The notes beneath the pieces were generated by a model, which saw only the letters and a program-made list of their open reading frames with translations, made no database searches and was not told the DNA's origin. Of a stretch of DNA of 64,000 nucleotides, positions 34,970 to 63,169 are shown piece by piece (position 1 is the stretch's first letter; each line of letters begins with the position of its first letter). The position numbers and the translations under genes are program-made. Source of the DNA: Callorhinus ursinus. Lineage: Eukaryota > Chordata > Mammalia > Carnivora > Otariidae. The stretch is from contig NW_020313157.1 of NCBI RefSeq assembly GCF_003265705.1, forward strand, positions 2,649,570-2,713,569, given 5' to 3'.

Positions 34970-36415
34970 TGTCCCCCTGTCCTATCTACTGGTCCCAGCT
35001 GTCAGGCCCCATCTAAGCTAGCTAAGAAATCCAAAGTCCACTCTCCTGCCAGGCTGATCCTGGCTAAAAACAAGATTGTTTTTTCCTTCCCTGCTGCCCC
35101 TGGGAACATAAGCGGGCTAGGGGTGCCATGGGGGCCAGAGGAGTAACCTTTGCTCCTGCCAGCCTCATCTGCCCCACCCCAGCCAGCCTGCTGGTTTGGA
35201 AGTGCTTCTTCTGAGCTGGACAAGCCTGGGCAGGTAACTGAGTGTTGCTGGATAAGGATAGGTGGAAGGGGGAAGGTACTTCCTGTTTCCCTGAGCCAGA
35301 AAATCCCCTAGTGGGCCCTGCCAGGGCACTGCCCTCTCTCACTCGCCAGAAATACACCCTCATGGCCTACTGGGTGCCTGTTCTCCACTGGCTCTGAACA
35401 CTGGCAAGAGCATAAGGTGGTTTGGATTCCAGCCTGTTTCTTCATCAGTAAAAATGGGGCTTGGGCTCCCTAGAGTGGTCCAGATGCAGGCAAAGAGGTG
35501 AGTACTAGAAATGGTACACTGAGTGCTGGGCCCTTGCTGAGCACTGCACGGGTATTAATCCCCTCAGCAGGCCTGGGATTGCCCCACACTGCTACCTCGG
35601 GTTCTACAAATGAAACAAAGCTCAAGGCTGCAGTAGCTTATCCAACATCAGTCAGTAAGCAGCAGAGTTGACTCATACCCAGGTCTGTCTGGCTCCAAAA
35701 CCCACTTACCTTCCAGCATGCCCTGATGCTATCCTGGTATAACAAGGACAGCAATAACCACTTTCAGAGCCACCTACCTCGGGCTGGGTGCTTTACCCAC
35801 ATTAATTCATGCTTAGGATGCTTTAAGTAGAGGAGCCATTCTTAACAAGACCAGAAATCTCATGGCACTATCAGGGTTTGCAAAAAATGGTGGAGCCTGA
35901 GTGATCCCATGTAGCAGAAAACACCCAAACCTGACTTCCCATGCGGACAGGTTACTTCTACCAGAGCCAAGGTACCCCCCCTTGGGGCACCTCACAAGAG
36001 GACACTGTGAGTCTGCTACCTGCAGATAGACTTAGCCCAGGGCACTCTAGCCCTCAAAGGCCGCGTAGGGGGGGTCTTACTGTGCAGGGCTCCCTTCCCT
36101 CCCGGAGCATCCGGGTGCCCCAGCCCACCCGCAACCCCCACAATCCTAGGACCCTTCAGGCCCTGTCCACCAGTCTCCCATTATCCTCCCACTCGCCAAA
36201 GCCAGAACCTCTGGAAGGGTTAGGACCCAGGTAGAGCTTCTCTCCACCCTCCAGTGTGGCATAGTTCCCTCCACCCAGTGCATTTCCTCTACTGAGGTGC
36301 TGGGTTGGGGGGGGCACTCCTCTAGAATCAGACACATCCAGAAGATCTCCTGATCCCCATTGGACCCCTCCACAACCTCTGGACCCCACACTAAGCCTAA
36401 AGCCAACAAGGGATC
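34970..36415. other. Intergenic between MGRN1 and UBALD1
   Basis: MIR at about 35490-35690 (TGAGCACTGCACGGGTATTA, TTCTACAAATGAAACAAAGC). Rest is single-copy with no gene recognised. Confidence 0.5.
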
Positions 36416-36431
36416 AAATATAGGAAAACCT

Positions 36432-36628
36432 GGGCGCCTGGGTGGCTCAGTTGGTCGGGCGGCTGCCTTCGGCTCAAGCCATGATCCTGGGGTTCATGGA
36501 TCGAGTCCCGCCTCGGGCTCCCTGCTTGGCGGGGAGTCTCCTTCTCCCTCTGACCCTCCCCCCTCTCATGTGCTCTCTTTTTCATTCTCTCTCAAATAAA
36601 TAAAAATCTTTAATATAAATATATATAT
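36432..36628 (+). mobile_element. CAN SINE, 'CTCTGACC' subtype
   Basis: Flanks ATATAGGAAAACCT and ATATAGAAAAACCT. Confidence 0.94.
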
Positions 36629-36732
36629 AGAAAAACCTCCCAATGACCTTTCACCCCAAGCCCCCAGGGCCTGTGTCACTTCCCAGGGTACACTTTTTTA
36701 CATTTCCACAAGCCTACATCCGTCCCTGAGAT

Positions 36733-36921
36733 ATTTTTTAAAGATATTTACTCGACAGAGAGAGACATAGCGAGAGAGGGAACACAAGCAGGGGGAGTCA
36801 GAGAGGGAGAAGCAAGCTCCCCGCTGAGCAGAGAGCCGGATGAGGGGCTCGAAACCAGGACCCTGGGATCCATGACCTGAGCCCAAGGCAGAGCTTAACG
36901 ACTGAGCCACCCAGGCGCCCC
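36733..36921 (-). mobile_element. CAN SINE, reverse
   Basis: Flanks CCGTCCCTGAGAT and CCGTCCTTGGGAT. This is the last SINE before UBALD1. Confidence 0.93.
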
Positions 36922-37343
36922 CGTCCTTGGGATTTCTGATACACGGTCCCAACACCCCCGCCCCCCCTCCCCAGCCAACCCTTCCGGGGTGCGCTCTCCG
37001 CAGTAACGCTGGGTCAGGGCAGGGCAAGAGAAAGGGCTCAAAGAACGGTTGCCCAACGGATGAAACTGGAGCCCAGGGAGCGCGAGGAACCGGGCCAACG
37101 TCCCTCAGAGCGGGGGTGACCGAGCCAGACCTCTCCCCGCCTCCCCCCCCCCCCCTGGGATCCCGTTCCGAGTCCGCCCTGGCCCCGCACGCCCGACCCG
37201 AGAGATCACCCGGAAGCCGCGCGTGCAGAGCTGTAAACACAACACGCAACTCCCCCCCTCCCGCGCTCCCCAGTCCCGCCCCCGCCCGCCACGTGACGCG
37301 CCCCCGCCGGCTCCGACCCAGCGCCCGCCCCCGCTGCAGCCTC

Positions 37344-37459
37344 ATTGGGCCGCCAGCTTTGTTTACCTTATATGGCCAGGTCCTAACACTCTGCGGCCGC
37401 CCATTGGCGGTGGCGCGGCCTCACTCACTTGACGTCATTCGGGACAGAACGATGCAAAT
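37344..37459. promoter_or_regulatory. Cluster of perfect transcription factor motifs (CCAAT x2, CArG, CRE, octamer)
   Basis: Within 116 bases: reverse CCAAT boxes at 37344-37348 and 37403-37407, an SRF CArG box CCTTATATGG at 37366-37375, a full CRE TGACGTCA at 37430-37437, and an octamer ATGCAAAT at 37452-37459. All lie in a GC-rich island about 0.9 kb before the UBALD1 start codon. This looks like an active promoter or proximal enhancer, either an upstream UBALD1 start or an unannotated transcript. Motif matches are seen; activity is inferred. Confidence 0.6.
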
Positions 37460-37819
37460 AAACCGGGGCATTCTGGGAATAGGAGTTCGGGGCCGCCCCG
37501 GAACTGTCTCCGCCAGGTCCTGGCGCCCGCATCCGAAGGCCGAAATTTCCGACAGAACGTACGAGATTTTGCGTGGGAAAGTGGGAGCCCCGCGGGGAGG
37601 GGACCCCGAGGCACCACAGCTTGCCCGCCTCGCCGGCTTGTTCGGGCGCCATGCCATCCCCATCCCCAAACGTTCCTCGGGTCTACTGTGTGCCTGGTCG
37701 AGCACAAGGCCGGGAAGGGACCCGCATCACGAGTGGGCGATGTGAGCTTGTGCTCGGGGCGCTGGGGAGACCGGAAGGCTTCCTGGAGGCGGTGACTCTC
37801 TGCAGAGCCCTAAGGGGTA

Positions 37820-37880
37820 CATTCATTCATTCAGTGAAGGAGTATTTATTGGCGCCTACTCTGTGCCAGGCATTCGGGGC
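37820..37880 (-). mobile_element. MIR 3' end
   Basis: GGAGTATTTATTGGCGCCTA, then CTCTGTGCCAGGCATTCGG. Confidence 0.65.
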
Positions 37881-37920
37881 TGTGTGTCCCAGTGCTTACG
37901 ATTTATGCCAAAATTTCTAG

Positions 37921-42410
<4,490 letters not shown>

Positions 42411-43140
42411 GGGAGGCCCCTCCCCCCTCCCGGAGGCCAGGACCCTGTGGGGGGGGGAGAGGATGTCTCTGTGGGCCCCCTTCACCCTCCTCTGTCTGCA
42501 CCCCCCGTACCCCGGAGCCCTGGAGGGGAGAGACCGGACCCTGGTGCCAGCACACAGGCTGCCCGCGCACAGACATGGACGCGCAGGCACGGAGCACCCA
42601 CCTTGCATGGATTTGGTTCAGAGTTGTCTTGGTGCTGGTGGACAGAACTTCGGAGAACAAGCAGCCTTCCCCAGAGGACTTGCTCGCCCTGCCCCACCCC
42701 AGGGGGCTGTGGAGAATCGCCACAGCAGCGGAGACTTGGCTGGCTCCTGCCTCGGAGCTCTTTGGGGGCCAGCAGGCCCAGAGCCCCACCCTTGGGAATG
42801 CAGAGCCTTCTCCGCACGTGTGTGTAGCTGTGTCTGTATTTATATGTATGTCGCTCTCCAAGAAGCAACCTAGTTTAGGGGGCAGCTGGACTTTGCATGT
42901 TAGAGTGAGCCCCCAAGCCCCTTGCCCACCACCCTGCTCCCCAGGGCCCTGCCTCTCTCTCCCACCCCCTTGTCAGCCAGCCTTGCTGTTCCCTGCAGAG
43001 AAAAGAATTGTGGGAAACTCCAGGACTCTTCCCACCCATTCCCCAGCGCCTGCCTGCTGGGGCTGCCTGCATGCCTCCCCCAGAGCCCGGGGGTACCTCA
43101 CACCCTTCCAATTCCCCCTTTTAACAAAAGAGAAGAAAGA
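42411..43140 (+). other. UBALD1: Probable UBALD1 3' untranslated region
   Basis: Single-copy sequence following the stop codon, with a T-rich patch (TGTATTTATATGTATGT near 42835). I see no canonical AATAAA or ATTAAA here, so the cleavage site cannot be placed; the right end is a guess. Confidence 0.45.
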
Positions 43141-44383
43141 GTTCAAACCACCACCAGGCTCTGTGGTCTTGCCTCACATCCTGAGCTTTGCTGCCGGCTG
43201 GCTCCATGTGGAGAGGCAGGGCACTGACAGAGCCCAGAGCAGAGGGCACCCCCAGTCCTGCCTGGCTCCACACGGCTCCTGTCTGCTGCTGTCTTTTTCA
43301 ACCACAACATGGCTCTGGAACCTTTCTGCCCATCCAAGGCTCTTCCCATGAAGTTAGTTTCTGGCCTGTGTTCCCAGAATCCCTGCCTCCTGCCCATCCT
43401 TTCCCACTGTCAGGCTGGACTGATCCTGACCTCCAGGGCTAACAACTGCCTTCCCGTCTGCTTGGGTCTCACACAGGACCTTTCTTTGTGTCTTAGGGTC
43501 CCAATGGCTGGCTGCAGGCTGGACTCTGCAAGCCCAACCTCCAACAGACATGCTGGGTAGGGCAGGGCCCTCCCCCTGCAGAGGTGCACATAGCCGGCCT
43601 CTGTGCAGAGCCAGTGGGGGCTTGTGGCAGGAACAGGACGAGCCCAGGGCAGAGTCCAACCTGCAGCTCAAACCTTGGTCACTAAGGAGACTGGCAACCT
43701 AGGAGTGATAGGATCCTGGGCTACTCCAGAGCTGGGCTGGGGCAGACACCTGCTCTCACCCCAAGGGAGAAGCCAGGGGTGCCCCACTCTGTGCAAACCC
43801 CCCCACCACCACCGGCAGCTGCCCTTGCTGGGAAAGGGGCTTCCTGGGGCAGCCTCAGCCTTGTACCTCTTGTGAGGGGCTGGGTTTTGGGGAAGGAGGG
43901 AGGCCAAGGTCTCTGCCCAACCTTCAGTACAGGTGGACCTCACTCTCTAGCTTAGGACCACCTGTCTGGCACCCACCCAGCACCTTGGTCTTCTGCGGAT
44001 GACACCTGGGTCGGAGAGTTTCTTCTATCTCAGAAGGTCTCCTGCTTGACTGACATCTCTGCGCTCCCCACTGGCAGTCCTGCCCTTGCTTCCAGGGATG
44101 GGGCTGGGTCTTCTGATGAAGATGCTCCTGTGTAGGGTGTTCTCCAAGCCACTACCTGGCTTCCCCAGCTTTGTCTCCACCCTGCTGGACCCTGGACGGG
44201 CTCAGGGGACTACTCTGCTCTCTGGCTGTTACTGAAGACTGACCGCTAGGCCCCACTCCAGCTGTTGTTTCTCTCCTGGAATCGTGTCCTCACCTTGAAC
44301 TGCCCACCCCCCCTTCCAGCAGCCTTACTGGCCTTCCTCCAGGAGGACAGCTCTGTGAGGAGTTACTATGGAGAGGGGAGGAA

Positions 44384-44419
44384 GGGAGGGGCGGGGCAGG
44401 GGCAGGGGCAGGGGCAGGG
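44384..44419 (+). repeat. (GGGGCA)n short tandem repeat
   Basis: About five G-rich units in a row; potential G-quadruplex. Confidence 0.9.
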
Positions 44420-44889
44420 TGTCTTGAGCCTCCTGAATCTTCACCACAGCCTTCTGATGGGAGAAAATGCGCAAATAACTGCCACACAGCCCCCTCGAGT
44501 GGCAGGAGAGATGCAGAGGCAAGTACGTGTTTGTGGGTTCTCAGCGCTCTAGGGGTGTGTGCGCCTGGGTTGTCCTAGTGAGCAGATGACTGGGTGGTGT
44601 GTGTGTCAGAGACAAGGAGACCGTGCACCATCGAGAATTTGCACTCTTGGGAGGCAGAGGCTCAACCCCGGGTAGGCCAGCGAGGGGCCTATAAATAAGC
44701 CAGTCTTGCTACTCAGAGTTTTGTTAGATGCAGGACCTCAAGCTCCACATTGAGAGGTGTCCCCACACAACATCTCTACTGAGTGCTGACCTGTTGGAGG
44801 TGAGGTGCACTTCCGTGTTTGGGGGTCACCATGGGCTGGCCTGGAGGCCTCAGGTGGTCACATCAGGCTGGAAAGGACTTGAGGTTCCT

Positions 44890-45080
44890 GTAGGTCCTGG
44901 GTTTCTAGCCTGGGCACTGTGGATATTTGGAGCTGGATTACTGTCTGCCATGGGGCGTCCTGTGCTCTGGGATACTGGCCAGCATCCTGGCCCCCACCCA
45001 CTACATGCCAGTAGCATCCCCTAGTTGTGACAACCAGAAGTATCTGTAGACATGGCAAAATGTCCCCTAAACCCAGGTTC
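44890..45080 (-). mobile_element. MER5A-type hAT-Charlie element
   Basis: Reverse match: GGATATTTGGAGCTGGATTA, GGCGTCCTGTGCTCTGGGAT, CCAGTAGCATCCCCTAGTTG. Confidence 0.65.
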
Positions 45081-48000
45081 CCATAGTTGGCTGCACAGCA
45101 GAGCCTCCAGGGAGCTCCGTAAAAAGACAAACCAGACTCCCAGATCCCATGGCATCAGAGTCCCTGGGGAGAAGCCCTGACAGTATTATTTTAAACGTTC
45201 CACAGGATATTGGTTGATCAACTTCAGAATAAAAACCACTTAATCATATACCTTGAAAGGGTGAACTCTAGAGAACGCCAACTGTATGTCAAAGCTGTTA
45301 CTCAACTCCCAGGTGTTTATGAGGCGGGAGCCAGGCACATGCGCCTCCCAGTGACTGGGAGCCACCAGACTCATGACCCCAAACTTGTAGGGCATAAGGG
45401 TCCCCTGCGTGCTTGAGGCAACTGCTCTGGAGGAGGCCCAGGAATCTGACTTTTCATCAGTGCTCCAAGCAAGGAGGGGTCAGAGAGCAGGGCCAGAGCT
45501 GGGGCTGGAGACTCCCCTAACTTCCCAGCAAATGCAGAGGCCCTGTCAGGTGTGCTGGGAGCTCCTGGTCTGAGATGCTCAGACCAGGGGAAAGGCTGCA
45601 AAAGCAGGCCAGACAAACGAGGGAGAGCCAGAGCTGGGAACAGAGAACCTGAAACCTTCCTCAACTTCCCTAAGGCTGGAAGCTCAGACGCAAGGCTGAA
45701 GGAGTCAGTAACCATCTATTACACATGAGAGTGTAAAATGGCTGGAAAGCAAAGGTGCTGGTGCATGAACGGAAGGGAAGAGACAGCCATCCTCAGCTGT
45801 CCTTGATCTCACCGCCTCCTGGGAGCTACCCCAGCAGCACACACAGGAAACTGGCCTTGTTACTTCAAAGCCCAGCCTCTTCTGGGCATGGTCACCCCCT
45901 ACCTGCCTGCCAGACTTGAGCTCAAATGACCGTTTCCAAAGTTCCGCTCTAAACACCATTTGCATCCGTGACATTGCTTGAAAGGACGATTTGAGCTCTC
46001 ATTTCTGAAGACTGGACGTGGCAGCATGTGGGATGAAGGTCTAGCTTCCCCAGGTGACAGGCAGTGGGTGTGTCTTTCCGGTCTGCCGTTAAAACACCTG
46101 AGCGTGCTAACTTAGGGGTTTGCAAGCTCCTAGTGCCCTGACATGCTGCTGGGCTTGCATCATGTTCCATGTCTTCCTGAATGGTCTATCAACACTTTAA
46201 AATGAGAGTTTGCACGAAAAGCCTCACTTCTGGCTCACCTTGGACATTTGTAACAGCTGGCCCAGGTTCCTGCAAGGCTGCAGCTGCCTGAAGCCGACCG
46301 TCACAGTGGGGACACAGCCAGCCTGCCCCTAGTCAGCCAGGCCACTCCGCTGGCCACAGACGTGTGTGTCCAGTTCCTGTCTCCAAATCGGTTGGAATCT
46401 GGAGGGACCTTGTTTTTCACCAGGAAGAGCTTCACAAGTGAAAGTCATGCTCCGTGGGTTGGAGGGGGGCAGCTGGTGGATGAATGGAGACTCTAAAATG
46501 CTTTCTGCGGGCAGGCAGGGCTCCCCTTCAGACAGCTTTCAAAAGAGAAGGGCTTGTTCTCCAAGATTCTCTCCGATGAAGTGGACACTCCCAGGGCCGC
46601 TAAGGGTCCCCAGGGTATTTCGAGGGCTCTCTGAGAACGCATTGTGGCCGGCAGCACAAAACCACGCTGTCCCCAAGGCCGGCCCCCAAACCCGGCAGTG
46701 GGCGGGGCCACCATGGCTCTGGAAGTCTCTGAGGGGCTTTTATAGCAGGACTTATCTGAGGACAGATGCGAGCTTTGAGTTTGGTTACTTCCCAGGGTCA
46801 GTGTTGGGGAGGCTGCCTGGGCTGGACAAAAGTAGGTCTTTTGAGGCAAGGCTATTTCCAATTCCAGCATTTGGAAGGGTCTCTGGTTGCTTAGCCACAG
46901 CTTCTGTTCGGGCAATTTATGTGTTTCAGATGCACCTTAGAATAACCACTCTTTTAGGGGTCGGGGGCGTTGGGTCCCCTCAGACCCATTTCTAGGATGG
47001 CTGAGGCCGTGTCACCAGCACAGCCCAAGGTGCTGGGAGCCTGCTGGCCGACTTCTGCTCTGCTTCCCGAGGGCATTTCTCCTGGGGAACAAGAGCTGCA
47101 CATGCTGGTGGGGTGGTTTCCTGTGGATCCTGCTGAAGCCATGAGCCAGGCAGATCTGGGACAGTTGGTCACCTTACCCCCTGTCCAGCCTGACACTGCT
47201 GCTGCATCACAGGCCAGGAGCCATGTCCCCCTGGCAAAGGAGGAAGCTGGACCCAGGACCTTCTGAAATTCCCACTCTGCAGACCCCATCCTGGTTCTCT
47301 CTGCTCCCCAAGCACGTTTCCCTGCTGGGAGAGGGTGGGCTACCTTCCTGAGGCACCTGCCTGGGGGTCGGTGCAGCACCTCCCTCCCAGCTTCCTGCAG
47401 GCCCCACCCTCTGGGGCTGGAATCTGGAGGGGCAAGGATTCTGCCTGCAGCTCCCATCTGGGACCAGGCCAAAGGCCAGCTTGTTCCCCCACAACCTCTA
47501 TGGGGAACAGGACTGTTGTCTTCTGACACTGCTCCTGGCTGGCTGCTGGCGGTTTTCCCCACCTTCCTAAACTCTGAGGAGCCTATCCTAATGCTAATGG
47601 TTACATAGTCACCTACCTGGGCCTCACTCCTCGATGCCTGGGCTGCAGGAACCAACTCAATTGGTTGGATTCCCTTTGTAAAACTGAAAAATGGCTGGGA
47701 AGGCAGCTTTGAGGGGCGACTGGGGATGGATAGGAGGGTCTGAAAATCGAACCTGGATGTGTGGGTGCCCAAGGGTCAGGGCTGCAGGGGACAAGCCTGA
47801 CATGGGATTCTTCGCCTGAGCCCAGGCCGCACCTCCCTTTCCTGCCGTGGGAGGCAGTGGAAGGAAGTTGGGGCCCTTATACCCATGTACAGCACCCAAG
47901 GAGGACAGCTACTGGGCAAGGGGCTGGAGAGCTGAGGCCTCCCTGAGCAAACCTGGGCAGCTCACACCACCACCCCTGCCCTCAGAACACAGGGTTAAGG

Positions 48001-49019
48001 CACCTCGGGACACTTTGCCATGGTGGAAAATGTAGCAGAGGCAAGAATGTTTGCTGTTGATTCTCTACTGGGACTCAGCCACGGTGGTTCTGGCTGGTGG
48101 CTCTGGGAGGCTGACCCCGGGGTGGGGGCCTGAGTAGGGACCAGCAGGTCCACTCACCCACGTGGGGCAGACAAGGCCACCCTCTAAAGAGGGCACCAGG
48201 CCAGTCACCCTCATCCACAGTCAAAAAGTGAAAGATTTTATTCTGGGGAGAAGTTGCCAAAAATACTCATCTGTGATATGGGGGTGAGTGCGGGGTCCAG
48301 GACTGCACCAGCCAGTGCTCCCTAAGGCATCCTGAACAGGTAAGTCGCCTGGGTCAGGAAAAGCTTGGCCTCATTTAGACACAGTCCTTGGAGAAAGAAA
48401 AGAGAAGTCAAGGTCTGGGAGTGGTCACCGATGAGGAACTGGGGAAAGCGCCAGGGGACCATTAGGAAGGGGGTAGGCATGCAGTGTTCCTGAACTCTGA
48501 TGGCCGCCAGGCTGGGGATCCTCCTCCATGCCAGCTTCCTGGCTCCCCCCTTGGCAGACCCCTGGGCACCTCACCCCCCTCCAACTCCCTTACCCACCTG
48601 GCAGTCCCAGGAGCCTCTAGTGGATGTTGGGGGTGGGGGGAGAGTCATGTCCCAAAACCACGCAGAGGGAAATTTTTTAGACTTTGTGTAATGTGTAGAC
48701 ACGTCAGAAGTACAAAAAGCATAGAAGACACAACTAGACAGAGCTGAGGAATGGAGAGGAAGAGGGAGAGAAGTTGACAGAAGGAGGGAGGAACAAGCTG
48801 CCTAAGGGGAAAAAATCAAGCCATGCATGCCTGGTGGCAGCTGCCCACTAAATGGCCAGATCAGGACATTACGACCTCTTTATTCTACAAGTGCACAGGC
48901 AGTTAGCACGGGAACCAGAAGGACATCAAACAGGCGTGCGGGATCCCAGCCCTTGGTGGGAGAGAGCAGTCCCGGAATATTCCAGGGCCGCTGCTCCAAG
49001 TTCCTCATGGATTGGCCAA

Positions 49020-49425
49020 AAAAGTAAATATAAACAATCAGGTTTTAAAAATATCCAATTCATAACCGTAATTACTGGTGGGAATAATCAACATGAAATA
49101 AAAAAAAAAAAAGGATGCACACAGTAAAATTTGGTTCCCGTGAGAAAATTGGTCTTGTTAGAAACAATGGCCCCCAAAGAAAATGTCCGTGGGCAGTAGC
49201 TGTAATTGGAACTGATTCTGATAGAGTCATTTCAGCAAAATAAAAAGGAAAGTGATTGTTTTTAAAAGCACATTAGCTGTTGTATTGAAAACTCGTCAAG
49301 GAATTATATTGGCTTAGTGAAAAATTCAATCTATAAAGCTATGTGCTCCACGAAGCGTAGGATAAGAAGGATTGTGTTGTATTTATATGCATGAGTTAAA
49401 ATAGCCCCTGGGTCAAAATGATTCC
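49020..49425. promoter_or_regulatory. AT-rich single-copy block, candidate conserved noncoding element
   Basis: AT-rich sequence in a GC-rich neighbourhood with no repeat signature and several homeodomain-like cores (GTAATTAC, GTAATTGG, CATTAGCTG). It lies just past the presumed C16orf96 stop. Function is a guess from composition. Confidence 0.3.
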
Positions 49426-49557
49426 CTTATGGAGGCCCCTCCCCCACGCCCAGGGCCCCTGCACCCTCCTGAGGCCAGGCTCAGGGCCCAGTCTCTGCGG
49501 GCAGGGGGAGAGGACAGACGGTAGGGGTGCGGGACGCAGGGGTGCGGGATGCAAGTC

Positions 49558-61022
<11,465 letters not shown>

Positions 61023-61028
61023 CTAATT

Positions 61029-61033
61029 CACAC

Positions 61034-61081
<48 letters not shown>
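61029..61081. repeat. (CA)n microsatellite near a C16orf96 splice acceptor
   Basis: About 26 CA units with one G interruption. On the gene strand it is (TG)n, ending about 45 bases before the acceptor of the exon at 60983. Confidence 0.95.
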
Positions 61082-61083
<2 letters not shown>

Positions 61084-61189
61084 CCCTGCCCCCAGCTTCA
61101 CTGCAGAAAAGGAACTGCCCCAAAATTACACAGAGTGTAACAAGATTAAACTGAAACAGTGAGGGGGTCGAGGAAAAGGAAAATGACAA

Positions 61190-61695
61190 AGCTTTGGTTA
61201 AGGTTCATCTCCCTAATGCATGCTGTTGCAAGTGGTGAAGTGAGCTCCAAACCCCCAGGTGTAGGCAACCCACTAATCCAGTTTTTGTCTATGGATTGGC
61301 CTGTTCTGGACATTTCATATAAATGGAATCACACAATCCATGGCCCTCGGTGTCTGGTTTCTCTCACTCAGCATCATGTCTGCAGGGGTCACCCAGGTAG
61401 CAGCATGAATCTGAGCTTCATTTCTTCTTATGGTTGAATAATATTCCACCACAATTTGTGGATGGATAGACCACAATTTATCTATCCATCTGTTGATGGA
61501 CATTTGGGTTGCTTCTACTTTTTGGCTATTATGAGTAATGCTGCTATGAACATTTGTGTACAAGTTTTTATATGGACCCATTTTCATTTCTTTTGGGTAC
61601 ACACCTGGGCCTGGAAGTGCTGGGTTGTATGGTGACCCTATGTTTATCTTTTTGAGAAACTGCCAGACTGGTTTTCACAGTGGGACTTGTGAATT
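61190..61695 (-). mobile_element. L1 ORF2 3' fragment, reverse
   Basis: ATGGTTGAATAATATTCCAC, TATCCATCTGTTGATGGACA and TTTGAGAAACTGCCAGACTG are reverse L1 phrases. Confidence 0.85.
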
Positions 61696-61696
61696 T

Positions 61697-61970
61697 TTAA
61701 ATCCAGCATGTGACTCTTGATCTTGGGGTCATGAGTGAGAACCCCATGTTGGGGGTAGTTTACATGTTTGGTTTTTTTTAAGATTTTATTTATTTATTTG
61801 ACAGCGAGAGATACAGCAAAAGCAGGAACACAAGCAGGGGGAGTGGGAGAGGGAGAAGCAGGCTTCCCGCCAAGCAGGGAGCCCGACACAGGACCCCAGG
61901 ATCATGACTAGAGCCAATGGCAGACGCCTAACGACTTAGCCACCCAGGTGCTCCTGTTGGGTGTAGTTTA
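61697..61970 (+). mobile_element. Short tRNA-only type carnivore SINE remnant, split by a reverse SINE
   Basis: TGACTCTTGATCTTGGGGTC and GAACCCCATGTTGGGGGTAG, resuming after the inserted SINE with TGTTGGGTGTAGTTTAAAG. Confidence 0.7.
61777..61953 (-). mobile_element. CAN SINE, reverse
   Basis: AAGATTTTATTTATTTATTT to GCCACCCAGGTGCTCC; flanks TGTTGGGGGTAGTTTA and TGTTGGGTGTAGTTTA. Confidence 0.92.
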
Positions 61971-62420
61971 AAGTGTTCCTTCCAGTGCCCACATTTTGGT
62001 CTCTAAACACCACTCCCCACTAACAGGAACCGAGACTCTGTAGAGAAATGACTGAATCAGGTCTGAGGAAGGGAATGTTGAAGATGAGCGTGGAACATCT
62101 TGTCCTTTAAGGAACCAAGACCGCTTTCTGAGACAGAGGGTCAAGTCAAAGGGCTCAGAGGCCAGCTCACAGGCCAAAGATGAGAACATGTAAGTGACAA
62201 AAGAAATAGTAACTTAACTGATTGAGCAAATTGAATACATTAAAACCCATGATTCACAGTGACATTCACAAAAAAGAAAAGAAATAAAAAAATACAGAAA
62301 CCCCCATTTGCCACCATATATTGGAGGTGTCTGTAGCAGTGATATCATTCTTGAACACCAGTAATTAAAGGAAATAGCTCATCATTGTTCTCATCTTTCC
62401 TGCAAGAACAATATTTCAGG

Positions 62421-62609
62421 GCACCTGGGTGGCTCAGTCGGTTAAGCGACTGCCTTCGGCTCAGGTCATGATCCTGGAGTCCCAGGATCAAGTCCCACAT
62501 CGGGCTCCCTGCTCGGCAGGGAGTCTGCTTCTCCCTCTGACCCTCTTCCCTCTCGTGCTCTCTATCTCTCATTCTCTCTCTCTCAAATAATAAATAAAAT
62601 CTTTAAAAA
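62421..62609 (+). mobile_element. CAN SINE, 'CTCTGACCCTC' subtype
   Basis: Flanks ACAATATTTCAG and ACATATTTCAG. Confidence 0.94.
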
Positions 62610-62614
62610 AAAAC

Positions 62615-63165
62615 ATATTTCAGGGTAATTGGCTCAAGCTGATGAAGGAGAGCTCTTCTTTTGGGATTTCTAGCTGGTAAATGGAGAAGCAGTGCTAAGA
62701 TTAGAGAACTCACTATTTTGCAACCGTGAAATAACCAGTTCAGGAAACGATTCTCAATTTATGAGGAAACCACTAGGAAAATGGCCAATGAGGCAACAGA
62801 CATTTCCAGGGTGCCAAAGGGTCACCCCCAAATCACTTGCTGCTTATAAGGGAGGAATGTACCTTTACAGTGGTGCCATCAGCCTAGCATCGCTGGGCTC
62901 TGATGAATCTGCTTCACCACTGAAGGGACCACTGGCCAGCATGACCTACCTGCCGACCCAAGGTGACACGAAGTGCACAGCACCCCAAGAAGACTCTTTC
63001 CCCCAGCTTCCTATTTTGAAAACTTTTAAATCTACAGAAAAGTTGCAAGAATAATCCAAAGGACACTTGGACATCCATTTAATCAACTTTTAACATTTTA
63101 CCACATTTTCTTTATCTATACGTGTGTGTATCTGTTCATTTTCTGAATCATTTCAGAGTGAATTG
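62615..63165. other. C16orf96 upstream intron segment, no recognised feature
   Basis: No exon with DUF4795 or coiled-coil character is visible on the minus strand. May contain old LINE sequence. Confidence 0.4.
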
Positions 63166-63169
63166 CAGA

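Larger units (their letters stand above)
43141..49557. other. Intergenic between UBALD1 and C16orf96
   Basis: 6.4 kb without SINEs. MER5A-type piece at about 44890-45080 and a MER20-type piece at about 45090-45215. A TATA-like CTATAAATAAG sits at 44690. Most of the rest appears single-copy. A 272-codon open frame (46954-47772, minus) has no family features. Confidence 0.5.

Noticed and set aside
44688..44701. TATA-like CTATAAATAAG
   Set aside because: No exon, initiator or conserved frame follows; one short motif is not enough to call a promoter.
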